Assembly: GCF_016900315.1 (NCBI RefSeq)
Contig: NZ_JACSNQ010000001.1
Span: 62,001 to 126,000, forward strand
From: Olsenella profusa
GTDB lineage: Bacteria; Actinomycetota; Coriobacteriia; Coriobacteriales; Atopobiaceae
Length of the DNA stretch: 64,000 nucleotides
Direction of reading: 5' to 3'
The number at the start of each line of letters is the position of its first letter. The first letter of the stretch is position 1. Positions 12,542 through 21,762 of this stretch are shown one piece after another. The notes beneath the pieces were generated by a model that made no database searches, was not told the origin of the DNA, and saw nothing but the letters and a program-made list of their open reading frames with translations. A program made the translations under genes and the position numbers.

Positions 12542-13690
12542 CTAGCCCAGGATGGGGATGATGTTCTCCTGGTACCAGGTCACGAGCTCGTTGGTGACGT
12601 CGGTCCACTTGCCGTAGTCGATGGACTGGACCTGGTCGCCGTACTGCTCGTCCGGAAGGCGCAGCGCCTTGACGTCCTCGGGCAGCTCGACGGAGCTGCG
12701 GATCGGGGTGGCGTAGCCGCGGGCGAGGTTGATCTGGCCCTCGTCGGAGAGGATGAACTCGCGGGCGAGGCAGGCGGCCGCGGGGTGCGGAGCGTTGGCG
12801 TTGATGATCGTGGCGTAGCCGGACTGCACCGAGCCGTCGGAGGGGATGCAGACGGAGAACTTCGCGTCGGGGTTGTTCTCGACGATCTGGGCGCGGTAGT
12901 TGAGCGCGTTGTAGTCCCAGTTGAAGCCCACGGCGATCTCGCCGCTCTCCAGGCGGGCGACCGACACGTCGGAGACGTCGAGGCGGCCGGCCTGGGCGAG
13001 CTGGGTGATGAAGTCGTAGGCAGGCTGGAGGTCGTCGATGCTGCCGCCCATGGCGTAGGCGATGGCGAGGACGGCGTGCTGGGCGTTGGCGGCGGAGGTG
13101 ATGTCGCCGACGGAGACCTTGTAGTCGCCGTCGAGAAGCTCGGAGATGGAGGTGGGGGCGGGGCTCACCTGGTCGTCGTTGGAGATGAGGGCCATGGAGC
13201 CGTAGTAGCCGACGACCCAGTCGCCGTCGTCGTCCTTGGCCCAGTCGGGGATCTCGTCCCAGTAGCTGGTCTTGTACTTGAGCGTCACGCCCTCGGACTC
13301 GGCCGTCGGGCCCCACTGCTGGCCCACGTCACCGATGTCCTTGGTGCCGTCGGTGCCCTCCTGCTTGAACATGGCGATCTCCTCGGCGGAGGACATGTCC
13401 TGGTCGGCGTGCTGGAGGCCGTACTCGGAGTTGAGGTCGGCCCAGGTCTCCACCCAGTTGGCCCAGGTGTCGGGCATGCCCACGGAGTTGATCTGGCCCT
13501 CCTCCTTGGCCTGGGCGATGAGGTCGTCGAGGCTCATGGAGTTGTAGTCGACCGCCGGAGCGGCGGAGCCGCCGTCGTCGCAGCCGGTGAGGCCGAGCCC
13601 GGCGACGCAGGCGAGGCCGGCAGCACCGAGCATGCCGAGGAAGCCGCGACGCGACATCGAGCGCGACGCATTGGTGACGCTGTTCTTCAC
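12542..13690 (-). CDS. Extracellular solute-binding lipoprotein of the ABC importer
   Basis: A 382-aa family-1-type binding protein. The N-terminus has a twin-arginine pattern SRRGFLGML (residues 13-21), a hydrophobic stretch and the lipobox LGLTGC, so it is probably exported by Tat and lipid-anchored. The body (VDYNSMSLDDLIAQAKEEGQ...) resembles spermidine/iron/aminoethylphosphonate binding proteins. The start is GTG 13690 with AAGGGGG upstream. The leader carries a CCGCGGG/CCCGCGG hairpin about 20-45 nt before the start. It heads the leftward operon with two permeases, an ATPase and a PHP hydrolase. Confidence 0.87.
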   Translation of the reverse strand: MKNSVTNASRSMSRRGFLGMLGAAGLACVAGLGLTGCDDGGSAAPAVDYNSMSLDDLIAQAKEEGQINSVGMPDTWANWVETWADLNSEYGLQHADQDMSSAEEIAMFKQEGTDGTKDIGDVGQQWGPTAESEGVTLKYKTSYWDEIPDWAKDDDGDWVVGYYGSMALISNDDQVSPAPTSISELLDGDYKVSVGDITSAANAQHAVLAIAYAMGGSIDDLQPAYDFITQLAQAGRLDVSDVSVARLESGEIAVGFNWDYNALNYRAQIVENNPDAKFSVCIPSDGSVQSGYATIINANAPHPAAACLAREFILSDEGQINLARGYATPIRSSVELPEDVKALRLPDEQYGDQVQSIDYGKWTDVTNELVTWYQENIIPILG

Positions 13691-13875
13691 GTAATCCCCC
13701 TTCGGTTCCTGTGCAGAGGCCGCGGGCTTGGCCCCGCGGTTTTCCGCCGAGCAGTCTATGGGCCGCCCGCGGCGTTCCGGCCGCCGGTCGGGGGATTATT
13801 TCAGTCTCCTGATTATTTCTTACATGTTTCTGCGTTGTTTCGGCGCTTTCCCTTACATTTCCCCACCCGCGTAAG

Positions 13876-13902
13876 GATACGAAGGGACAGTCCCTTCGTA
13901 TC
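13876..13902. repeat. 31-bp palindrome, copy 3
   Basis: GATACGAAGGGA-CAG-TCCCTTCGTATC, identical to copy 1 in the core but shorter by two bases per arm. It lies between the leftward acetyltransferase gene and the binding-protein promoter region. Confidence 0.85.
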
Positions 13903-13906
13903 ATCT

Positions 13907-14038
13907 GGCGAGAAGAACCTCTAGCACGTTTCCAAACGATAAACCCCACAGGTAGTCGTTCTTCTCGCCGAGAGGGGGGCAGTTTATCTGGGACTTTTCC
14001 GATGCGGAGGTGAAAAAGAGGGACTACCTGTGGGGTTT
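13907..14038. repeat. 17-bp perfect inverted repeat enclosing GTTCTTCTCGCC (element H)
   Basis: AAACCCCACAGGTAGTC (13941-13957) and its exact complement (14022-14038) enclose 64 bp. GTTCTTCTCGCC starts at the inner edge of the first arm (13958-13969), and an inverted copy GGCGAGAAGAACC precedes it (13907-13919). The second arm reads ACCTGTGGGGTTTT, related to ACCTGCGGGTTTT in arrays C, D, F and G. With copy 3 of the palindrome it fills the 385 bp between two leftward genes. Confidence 0.85.
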
Positions 14039-14075
14039 TCAGCACCGCTGCCCACACAAATGCGAGGTGTTTCGC

Positions 14076-14558
14076 CTAAAGCGCCCGTCGCCAGCGAGCC
14101 CCGCGCTCGGTGCGCTCGTATGGCGAGAAGCCCGCCGCGGCAAAGCACCGCTGGGACGCGACGTTCCAGTCGTATATCTCGCCCACGCGCACCTCGTCCC
14201 AGCCGAGCGCCCGCGCTCGCTCGCAGAGCGCCTCGACCACGCGCCGTCCGACGTGGCGGCCACGCATGTCCTTCTCGCCGATGACGATGGGGAGGTCGTC
14301 GGGCCAGAGCGTGACGTCGCCGACCGGTCGCCAGCCGTCTGCGGCCCGCTCGTCGCGTACCTCGATGTACCAGAGCTCGCCGTGCTCCGCGAGCCAGTCG
14401 TACATCTGCCTCAGCAGTTCGGCCGTGTAGGGCTCCCGCTTGCCGTCGACCATCCAGAGCGTCTCGGGGTCCTGGTACCAGGAGAGCGCCTCGGCGGGCG
14501 GCTCGTCAAGACGAACGAGCCGCAGGTCAAAACCTATGTCAAGAACGCGTGGCGTCAT
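14076..14558 (-). CDS. GNAT-family N-acetyltransferase (RimJ/RimL-like)
   Basis: A 160-aa acetyl-CoA-dependent transferase. The fold motifs are seen in GDVTLWPDDLPIVIGEKDMRGRHVGRRVVEALCERA (the acetyl-CoA loop is RGRHVGRR) and the closing segment YDWNVASQRCFAAAGFSP. The acceptor is unknown; similar proteins act on ribosomal proteins, aminoglycosides or small amines. Its start lies inside the small gene upstream (20-bp overlap), so the two are coupled. Confidence 0.8.
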   Translation of the reverse strand: MTPRVLDIGFDLRLVRLDEPPAEALSWYQDPETLWMVDGKREPYTAELLRQMYDWLAEHGELWYIEVRDERAADGWRPVGDVTLWPDDLPIVIGEKDMRGRHVGRRVVEALCERARALGWDEVRVGEIYDWNVASQRCFAAAGFSPYERTERGARWRRAL

Positions 14559-14736
14559 CGTCACTTCCGTTGCTCCCCTTGAGCCGACGCTCGAGGCGAC
14601 GCAGGTCCTCGGTGGCATCCCAAACCTTCTCCTCGACGTCGGGCCCGCTGCAGGGAGGGTCGGGCATGCCCGTGAACCAGAGCGACGTCCCGCCGAGCTC
14701 GTTGAACCTGAGATAGGGTCTGCGCGGTATGTCCAT
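14539..14736 (-). CDS. Small hypothetical protein, coupled to the acetyltransferase
   Basis: A 65-aa protein beginning MDIPRRPYLRFNELGG, with no membrane segment and an acidic, probably helical C-terminal half (EEKVWDATEDLRRLERRLK). GGGGGAG lies 5 nt before the ATG. It overlaps the acetyltransferase start by 20 bp. I do not recognise a family. Good ribosome site, spacing and codon use support a real gene. Confidence 0.55.
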   Translation of the reverse strand: MDIPRRPYLRFNELGGTSLWFTGMPDPPCSGPDVEEKVWDATEDLRRLERRLKGSNGSDDDATRS

Positions 14737-14810
14737 GTCTCCCCCTTCAACGCGTCTAGAATAGACGAGGGGCGCGGGATTCGCCGTGCCATCTGCCGAA
14801 AGGTCGCCCA

Positions 14811-15263
14811 ATGAGCCTTGCTGTCCGACCCATGGCCGAGAAGGACCTCGGGCCGCTGGCCGAGCTCCTTGCTGACGAGCGCGTGATGCGCTGTCTTGAG
14901 CCGCCCTTCTCGCCCGAGCGCTCGCGTGCGTTTTTGGAGCGTGAGGGCCTTGCCGACCCGCCGCGCGTCTGGTCCGTCGAGGACGGGCAGGGCTTTGCCG
15001 GCTACGTCATCTACCATGACTACGACGACACATCCGTTGAGATTGGCTGGGTGCTCATGCCGCGCGTCTGGGGGCGTGGGTATGCGACGGAGCTCACGCG
15101 CGTCCTTCTCGGCTGGGCGCGGGCGGCCGAGAAGGACGTTGTCATCGAGTGCGTTCCCGAGCAGGTGGCGACGCGGCGCATCGCGGCTCGTTTTGGGTTT
15201 GCGCCAGTGGGGGAGTGCGACGGGCTGTTGGTCCTGCGGCGTTCGCGCGCGCCTGTGAGGTGA
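14811..15263 (+). CDS. GNAT-family N-acetyltransferase
   Basis: A 150-aa acetyltransferase. It opens SLAVRPMAEKDLGPL, typical of GNAT strand 1, and carries the acetyl-CoA motif VEIGWVLMPRVWGRGYATEL followed by the family ending RRIAARFGFAPVGE. The acceptor is unknown. It is divergent from the 65-aa gene. AAAGG lies 8 nt before the ATG. 15264-15442 holds no gene. Confidence 0.82.
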   Translation: MSLAVRPMAEKDLGPLAELLADERVMRCLEPPFSPERSRAFLEREGLADPPRVWSVEDGQGFAGYVIYHDYDDTSVEIGWVLMPRVWGRGYATELTRVLLGWARAAEKDVVIECVPEQVATRRIAARFGFAPVGECDGLLVLRRSRAPVR

Positions 15264-15442
15264 CGTTCGTCCGTTCTGGATGTGGGCCGTCTTTGCCAGC
15301 ATTTGCGAGGTTGCCGCCGTCGTACTGTTCAGCGGGCCCGAGCGCTCGTGGCTGACCTTCGGCCGGTCGTCCCGCGCAACTCTGCTACGGTAGGGTGCGA
15401 CGCCATGTCACCTGCGTCACGTCACAAGGAGGGAAGAAGCTC

Positions 15443-16165
15443 GTGCTGCACGTTGCCGTTGTCGATGACGAGGACCCGGCCCGGGAGCTCTACGGGACGC
15501 TTGCGCGCGACTGGGCGCGCCGCCGCGGCCTGGAGGCGGAGGTCGCGCCTTTTGCGTCCGCCGAGCAGCTGCTCTTCTCGCTTGACGACGCCCCCTGCGA
15601 CATCGTGCTCCTTGACATCGAGATGCCCGGGCTCGACGGGATGGCGCTCGCTCGCGAGCTGCGCTCCCGCGGCGAGCGCACGCAGATCGTCTTTGTGACG
15701 GGCGTCATCGACCACGTGCTCGACGGCTACGACGTGGACGCGGTCTCCTACCTCCTCAAGCCCGTCCGCTCCGAGAAGCTCGACGCCGCCCTCGACCGGG
15801 CGGCCGAGCGCCTGGGCCGGGAGGAGCCCGTGCTCGTGCTGGAGGGCGCGGGCGAGACGAACCGTGTGCCTGTCACGCGCGTCTGCTACCTGGAGGCACG
15901 CGGCCACGACACGCTGGTCACGCTCGCCGACGGCACGCGCCTCGTCTCCTCGCGCGGCATCGCGCAGCTCGAGGCCGAGCTCGCCCAGGCGTCCGGCCTC
16001 TTCTGCAAGGCGCACCGCTCCTACCTCGTGAGCCTCCCGCACGTGCGGCGCATCACGCGGCGCGAGGTGGAGATGGACACGGGTGACGTGCTCCCCATCG
16101 CGCGCGGCCGCTGGGAGGAGCTCAATCGCGCATGGCTCGCGTGGTGCCGGGGGACGATCTCATGA
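15443..16165 (+). CDS. LytTR-family response regulator (AgrA-like)
   Basis: A 240-aa regulator. The receiver domain (about 1-120) has VVDDED acidic residues, phospho-acceptor Asp58 in DIVLLDIEMPG, and Lys in YLLKPV. The C-terminal LytTR DNA-binding domain (about 140-240) has the RVCYLEARGHDTLV start and FCKAHRSYLVSLPHVRRI. I chose GTG 15443 because AAGGAGGGAAG stands ahead and the receiver begins directly. The stop overlaps the kinase ATG by 4 bp. It probably activates nearby exporter or peptide genes by quorum-type signalling. Confidence 0.85.
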   Translation: MLHVAVVDDEDPARELYGTLARDWARRRGLEAEVAPFASAEQLLFSLDDAPCDIVLLDIEMPGLDGMALARELRSRGERTQIVFVTGVIDHVLDGYDVDAVSYLLKPVRSEKLDAALDRAAERLGREEPVLVLEGAGETNRVPVTRVCYLEARGHDTLVTLADGTRLVSSRGIAQLEAELAQASGLFCKAHRSYLVSLPHVRRITRREVEMDTGDVLPIARGRWEELNRAWLAWCRGTIS

Positions 16166-17400
16166 CGGCGCTCGCGGCACACGTGGCTCTGCTCGCCGCC
16201 TACGCAGCCTACGTCCGCTCGCTCGGCCGCATGCGCGCGCCCCGCGGGGCGTGGGCGGTCGCGCTTTCCATCTGCGCGTGTGCTCTGGCCTGCGGGTGGT
16301 TTGGCGACGCGTTTTCTTCGTGGGCGCTTACGGGTGCGGCCGCGGACCCGCTTGCCGCGGGCGTGCCCTGGGGCGTCGCCGTGGCCTGGGGCGCGGTGGC
16401 CCTCACGCTCACGCTCATGGACGCCTTCTTCGACGAGGAGCCCTTCTCGCTCATGTGGGTGGCAGTCGCCGCCCCGGGGGTGCTGGCCGGCGTCCTTCTA
16501 GCCGGCTCGGCCGTCTACTGCGGGGGCGCGGCGCCGGCTGGTGCGGCCGCCGCGCTCGTTGCCGCGCCGCTCTGGCTGATGTTCGTGCTCGCGATGCGCC
16601 GGCGGGGGAGTGCGAGTCTCAGGGAGACGGTTCTTCTCGCCTGCGTGCTCGCGCTCTGCTCGGCTGCGGTCGCCCTGGGCGCCCCCGTGCTCGCGGCAGG
16701 CGCGCTTGTGGTGGAGTTTCTTGTCTACCTGCTGCTCACGGGCGGCTTCGAGCGCTTCCGGCGCGGCTTCGAGAGCTCGACGGAGCGCTTTCAGCAGGAG
16801 GTGCTCTCCCGCCAGTACGATGAGATCCGCTCCATCTACCTGGACATGCGCGGCTGGCGGCATGACTACCACAACCACCTGCAGGTCATGAAGGCCCAGC
16901 TTGCGGCAGGGCAGCTGGACGAGCTTTCGGCCTACCTCGACGAGCTCGAGAGCGACCTCGACCGCGTGGACACCTACGTCAAGTCCGGCAACCTCATGGT
17001 CGACGCGATCCTGAACTCCAAGCTGAGCCTCGCCGAGCGAGACGGCGTCGAGGTGACCTGCAAGGCGACCGTGCCGGACGAGCTCGCGGTGGACGACGTG
17101 GACCTCTGCGTGATTCTGGGCAACCTCCTGGACAACGCGATCGAGGCGTGCGAGAAGATTGACGGGCGGCGGTGGCTGCGCGTCTACGTGGCCGCGCGCG
17201 GCGCGCAGCTCTACGCGTCCATACAGAACTCCGCCGTGGAGGACCCGAGCTTCAACCAGCGCAACTACATCTCCGAGAAGCGCGGCAACCACGGCCTGGG
17301 CATGAAGCGGGTGGCCGCCGTGGTGGACAAGTACGAGGGCTACCTCAACCTCGCCAACGAACCCGGCGTCTTTGCCGCCGAGGTCAGCCTGCCACTGTGA
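16162..17400 (+). CDS. Agr-type sensor histidine kinase (GHKL ATPase)
   Basis: A 412-aa membrane kinase. About six hydrophobic segments fill residues 1-195, then a dimerisation helix with the phospho-acceptor His234 in GWRHDYHNHLQVMK. The ATPase follows with NLLDNAIEACEK (N box) and GNHGLGMKRV (G box), the short GHKL form found in AgrC/ComD and SpoOB-like kinases. Its partner is the LytTR regulator that it overlaps by ATGA. No AgrB/AgrD peptide genes are visible next to it. The stop codon is the first base triplet of a palindromic repeat. Confidence 0.85.
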   Translation: MTALAAHVALLAAYAAYVRSLGRMRAPRGAWAVALSICACALACGWFGDAFSSWALTGAAADPLAAGVPWGVAVAWGAVALTLTLMDAFFDEEPFSLMWVAVAAPGVLAGVLLAGSAVYCGGAAPAGAAAALVAAPLWLMFVLAMRRRGSASLRETVLLACVLALCSAAVALGAPVLAAGALVVEFLVYLLLTGGFERFRRGFESSTERFQQEVLSRQYDEIRSIYLDMRGWRHDYHNHLQVMKAQLAAGQLDELSAYLDELESDLDRVDTYVKSGNLMVDAILNSKLSLAERDGVEVTCKATVPDELAVDDVDLCVILGNLLDNAIEACEKIDGRRWLRVYVAARGAQLYASIQNSAVEDPSFNQRNYISEKRGNHGLGMKRVAAVVDKYEGYLNLANEPGVFAAEVSLPL

Positions 17401-17426
17401 TACGAAGGGACAGTCCCTTCGTATCA
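17398..17426. repeat. 31-bp palindrome, copy 4 (contains the kinase stop codon)
   Basis: TGATACGAAGGGA-CAG-TCCCTTCGTATCA followed by TTT. Its first three bases are the TGA stop of the kinase gene. Confidence 0.85.
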
Positions 17427-17451
17427 TTTGCCGGCGTCGTGTGCCTGGGGT

Positions 17452-17467
17452 AGGATGAGGTCATCCT
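17452..17467. promoter_or_regulatory. Perfect 7+7 palindrome upstream of an ABC exporter
   Basis: AGGATGA-GG-TCATCCT lies 70 bp before the exporter start, in the expected promoter region. It could be an operator; no binding protein is evident. Confidence 0.4.
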
Positions 17468-17537
17468 GCACCCGGCGAAGGGTACTCATGCTCTAGGACT
17501 CTTCTGACATAGCAGTTTCGTCTGAACGGGGAGTCCC

Positions 17538-19253
17538 ATGACATCTATCACGCCTGCCGCGCGGGAGTACTTCCGCGCCTTCTATCGTCACAACTATGCT
17601 TGCTTTGCCGTCGCGCTCGCGCTTACGGTGCTCGACATCCCGTCTGCGCTCATCGGGTCGTGGCTCTTGGGGGAGATCATCGACGTCATCTCGAGCGGCG
17701 ACCTTGCGCGGCTCCAGGTCCTTCTCGCCTTTGGGGCCGTGTTCACCGTGGTGTCGTTTGCGATCAGCGTGGGCATGTACCGCGCCAAGTCAGACTTTGT
17801 GTGCCGCGCGCTCATAAGCTACAAGTCACTGGCGTTTCGGCGGCTCTCCGAGAAGAGCATCCGGGCCTTTGCGCGCGAGAACACGGGCAGTTACCTGAGC
17901 CTGCTCACCAACGACGTGGCCTCCGTCGAGGAAGGCTACCTCAAGCGGTCGTTCCTGCTCATCTACCATGCGCTGCTCTTTGTGGGCACGCTCGCGATGA
18001 TGCTCTTCTACAGCGTGACGCTGACGGTGGCGGCCGTTCTGCTGAGCCTGCTGCCGCTCGTGGCGTCGGTGCTCATGGGCCGCGAGATGGCCGTCCGCGA
18101 ACGCGCGGTGTCCGACCGCAACGAGGCCTTTGTCTCCCAGCTGCGCGACCTGCTGTCCGGCTTCTCCGTCATCAAGAGCTTCAAGGCCGAGGCCCAGGCC
18201 CGCGGGCTCTTCGACGCGGCGAGCGGGCGGGCCGAGCAGACCAAGCGTCGCCGTTACTGGTGGGAGTGCCTGATCAGCGCGGTCTCGGGCAACCTGTGCT
18301 CGATGCTGCTTCAGTTCGGCGTGTTCTTCATTGGTGCGTGGCTTGCCATTGACGGGCAGGTCACGGCCGGCACGGTGCTCATCTTTGTGAACCTGTGTAA
18401 CTACCTCATCCAGCCGATCAACATCGTCCCGCAGTACTGGGCGAGCCGAAAGGCCGCCTCGGGTCTGGTTGAGAAGCTTGCCGCGGCCACGCGCGAGAAC
18501 ACGGAGCGCGCCGGCGAGAAGATCGAGCCGCGGCTTGAGCGGGGGATCAAGGTCTCGGGCGTGACGTTTGGCTACGAGCCGGGCGAGCCCGTGCTGCGCG
18601 ACGTTACGCTTGAGCTTGCGGCGGGGCGCAGCTACGCGGTGGTGGGCGCCTCCGGCTCCGGCAAGTCCACGCTGCTCAACCTCCTCATGGGCGGCTACGA
18701 CACCTACGAGGGCTCCATCACGCTGGACGGCCACGAGCTGCGCGGCATCGACGCGAGCAGCCTCTACGACCTGGTGAGCCTTATCGACCAGAGCGTCTTC
18801 CTCTTTGACGACACAATTCGTGCCAACGTGACGATGTTTCGCGACTTTCCGGACGAGGCGGTTGACGACGCCCTGCGCCGCGCGGGGCTGGCCGACCTGG
18901 TGGCCGAGAAGGGCGAGGGCTTCCACTGCGGGGAGAATGGGGGCGCGCTCTCCGGTGGCGAGCGGCAGCGCGTCTCCATCGCGCGGGCGCTTCTGCGCGC
19001 CACGCCGGTGCTGCTGGTTGACGAGGCGACGGCGGCGCTCGACAACCAGACGGCACGTGCGGTGGGCGAGGAGATCTTGAGCCTTGATGGCCTCACGCGC
19101 GTGGTGGTGACGCACCGGCTGGAGGCTCCGCTGCTTGCACGCTACGACGAGATCGTCGCGATGCGCGACGGGAGCGTGGTGGAGCGCGGGACCTTCGACG
19201 AGCTCATGGCGGCGCGCGGGTACTTCTACTCGCTGTTCACGGTGAGCAGCTGA
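17538..19253 (+). CDS. ABC exporter, membrane domain fused to ATPase
   Basis: A 571-aa type IV exporter half-transporter. Residues 1-310 hold the six-segment membrane domain; the ATPase (about 335-571) has Walker A VGASGSGKST, Q-loop SLIDQSVFLFDD, signature ALSGGERQRVS, Walker B VLLVDEAT and switch VVVTHR. It is probably homodimeric because its catalytic residues are complete and no partner overlaps it. It follows the LytTR two-component pair and precedes a heterodimeric pair, so export of a peptide or drug is plausible but unproven. Confidence 0.88.
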   Translation: MTSITPAAREYFRAFYRHNYACFAVALALTVLDIPSALIGSWLLGEIIDVISSGDLARLQVLLAFGAVFTVVSFAISVGMYRAKSDFVCRALISYKSLAFRRLSEKSIRAFARENTGSYLSLLTNDVASVEEGYLKRSFLLIYHALLFVGTLAMMLFYSVTLTVAAVLLSLLPLVASVLMGREMAVRERAVSDRNEAFVSQLRDLLSGFSVIKSFKAEAQARGLFDAASGRAEQTKRRRYWWECLISAVSGNLCSMLLQFGVFFIGAWLAIDGQVTAGTVLIFVNLCNYLIQPINIVPQYWASRKAASGLVEKLAAATRENTERAGEKIEPRLERGIKVSGVTFGYEPGEPVLRDVTLELAAGRSYAVVGASGSGKSTLLNLLMGGYDTYEGSITLDGHELRGIDASSLYDLVSLIDQSVFLFDDTIRANVTMFRDFPDEAVDDALRRAGLADLVAEKGEGFHCGENGGALSGGERQRVSIARALLRATPVLLVDEATAALDNQTARAVGEEILSLDGLTRVVVTHRLEAPLLARYDEIVAMRDGSVVERGTFDELMAARGYFYSLFTVSS

Positions 19254-19283
19254 CGCGAGGGGCGGCCCCTGAGTCGCCCCGAG

Positions 19284-19595
19284 ATGGTTCGCGCGGCGCT
19301 CGCCGGCTCGCTCGCGGTGTGGGGCGCCTTTGCGGGCGAGAAGCTCGTGGGGTTCGCGCGCGTCGTGGGTGACGGGGCCTCCATCGTCTTTATCCAGGAC
19401 GTGGTGGTGGCGCCCGAGCTGCACCGCCGCGGCATCGGGACGGCCCTCGTGCGCGCGGTGCTCGCGCGCTTCCGGGGCGTCTACCAGACGGAGCTTCTCG
19501 CCGATGACGAGCCCGGGACCCGCGCCTTCTACGAGTCCCTCGGCTTCTCGCGCGCCGAGCGCCTGGGCTGCGCGGCCTACGTGTGCATTGGATGA
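19284..19595 (+). CDS. GNAT acetyltransferase, N-terminally short
   Basis: A 103-aa protein matching the C-terminal two-thirds of small GNAT enzymes: GFARVVGDGASIVFIQDVVVAPELHRRGIGTALV holds the acetyl-CoA loop and AFYESLGFSRAE the closing helix. Relatives are usually about 135 aa and carry some 35 residues more at the front. In this frame the exporter's TGA is only ten codons upstream, so the missing part is not available. There is no convincing ribosome site. It may be a remnant whose front was lost when it was joined to the exporter gene. Its stop lies inside palindrome copy 5. Confidence 0.55.
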   Translation: MVRAALAGSLAVWGAFAGEKLVGFARVVGDGASIVFIQDVVVAPELHRRGIGTALVRAVLARFRGVYQTELLADDEPGTRAFYESLGFSRAERLGCAAYVCIG

Positions 19596-19621
19596 TACGA
19601 AGGGACTGTCCTCGTATCATC
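19591..19621. repeat. 31-bp palindrome, copy 5 (contains a stop codon)
   Basis: GATGATACGAAGGGACTGTCC-TCGTATCATC, with one arm shortened. The TGA at 19593-19595 ends the preceding acetyltransferase frame. Confidence 0.8.
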
Positions 19622-19679
19622 TCGCGCGGAAAATCGAACAACTCGTGCGCACGCGCCCCGCTGCCTGCGCCGGCGCGGT

Positions 19680-19768
19680 ATCACATCCTTGGACGAAGGG
19701 ATGTGATCAATCGTGGACGCAACCGCAACAGCAACCAAGTCCTTCTTGCCGCCAGCGGCGAGAAGGAC
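19680..19768. repeat. Two inverted repeats upstream of the heterodimeric exporter
   Basis: ATCACATCC (19680-19688) and GGATGTGAT (19699-19707) form a possible operator. GTCCTTCTTGCCGC (19739-19752) and GCGGCGAGAAGGAC (19755-19768) form a 14-bp stem with one G-U and a 2-nt loop; the second arm is the GGCGAGAAGGAC variant of the dispersed 12-mer. The region lies between palindrome copy 5 and the exporter ribosome site. Confidence 0.7.
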
Positions 19769-19809
19769 GCTAAGCTCACGAGCAGAGAAGAACCTGGAGG
19801 TGAATATCC

Positions 19810-21751
<1,942 letters not shown>

Positions 21752-21762
<11 letters not shown>

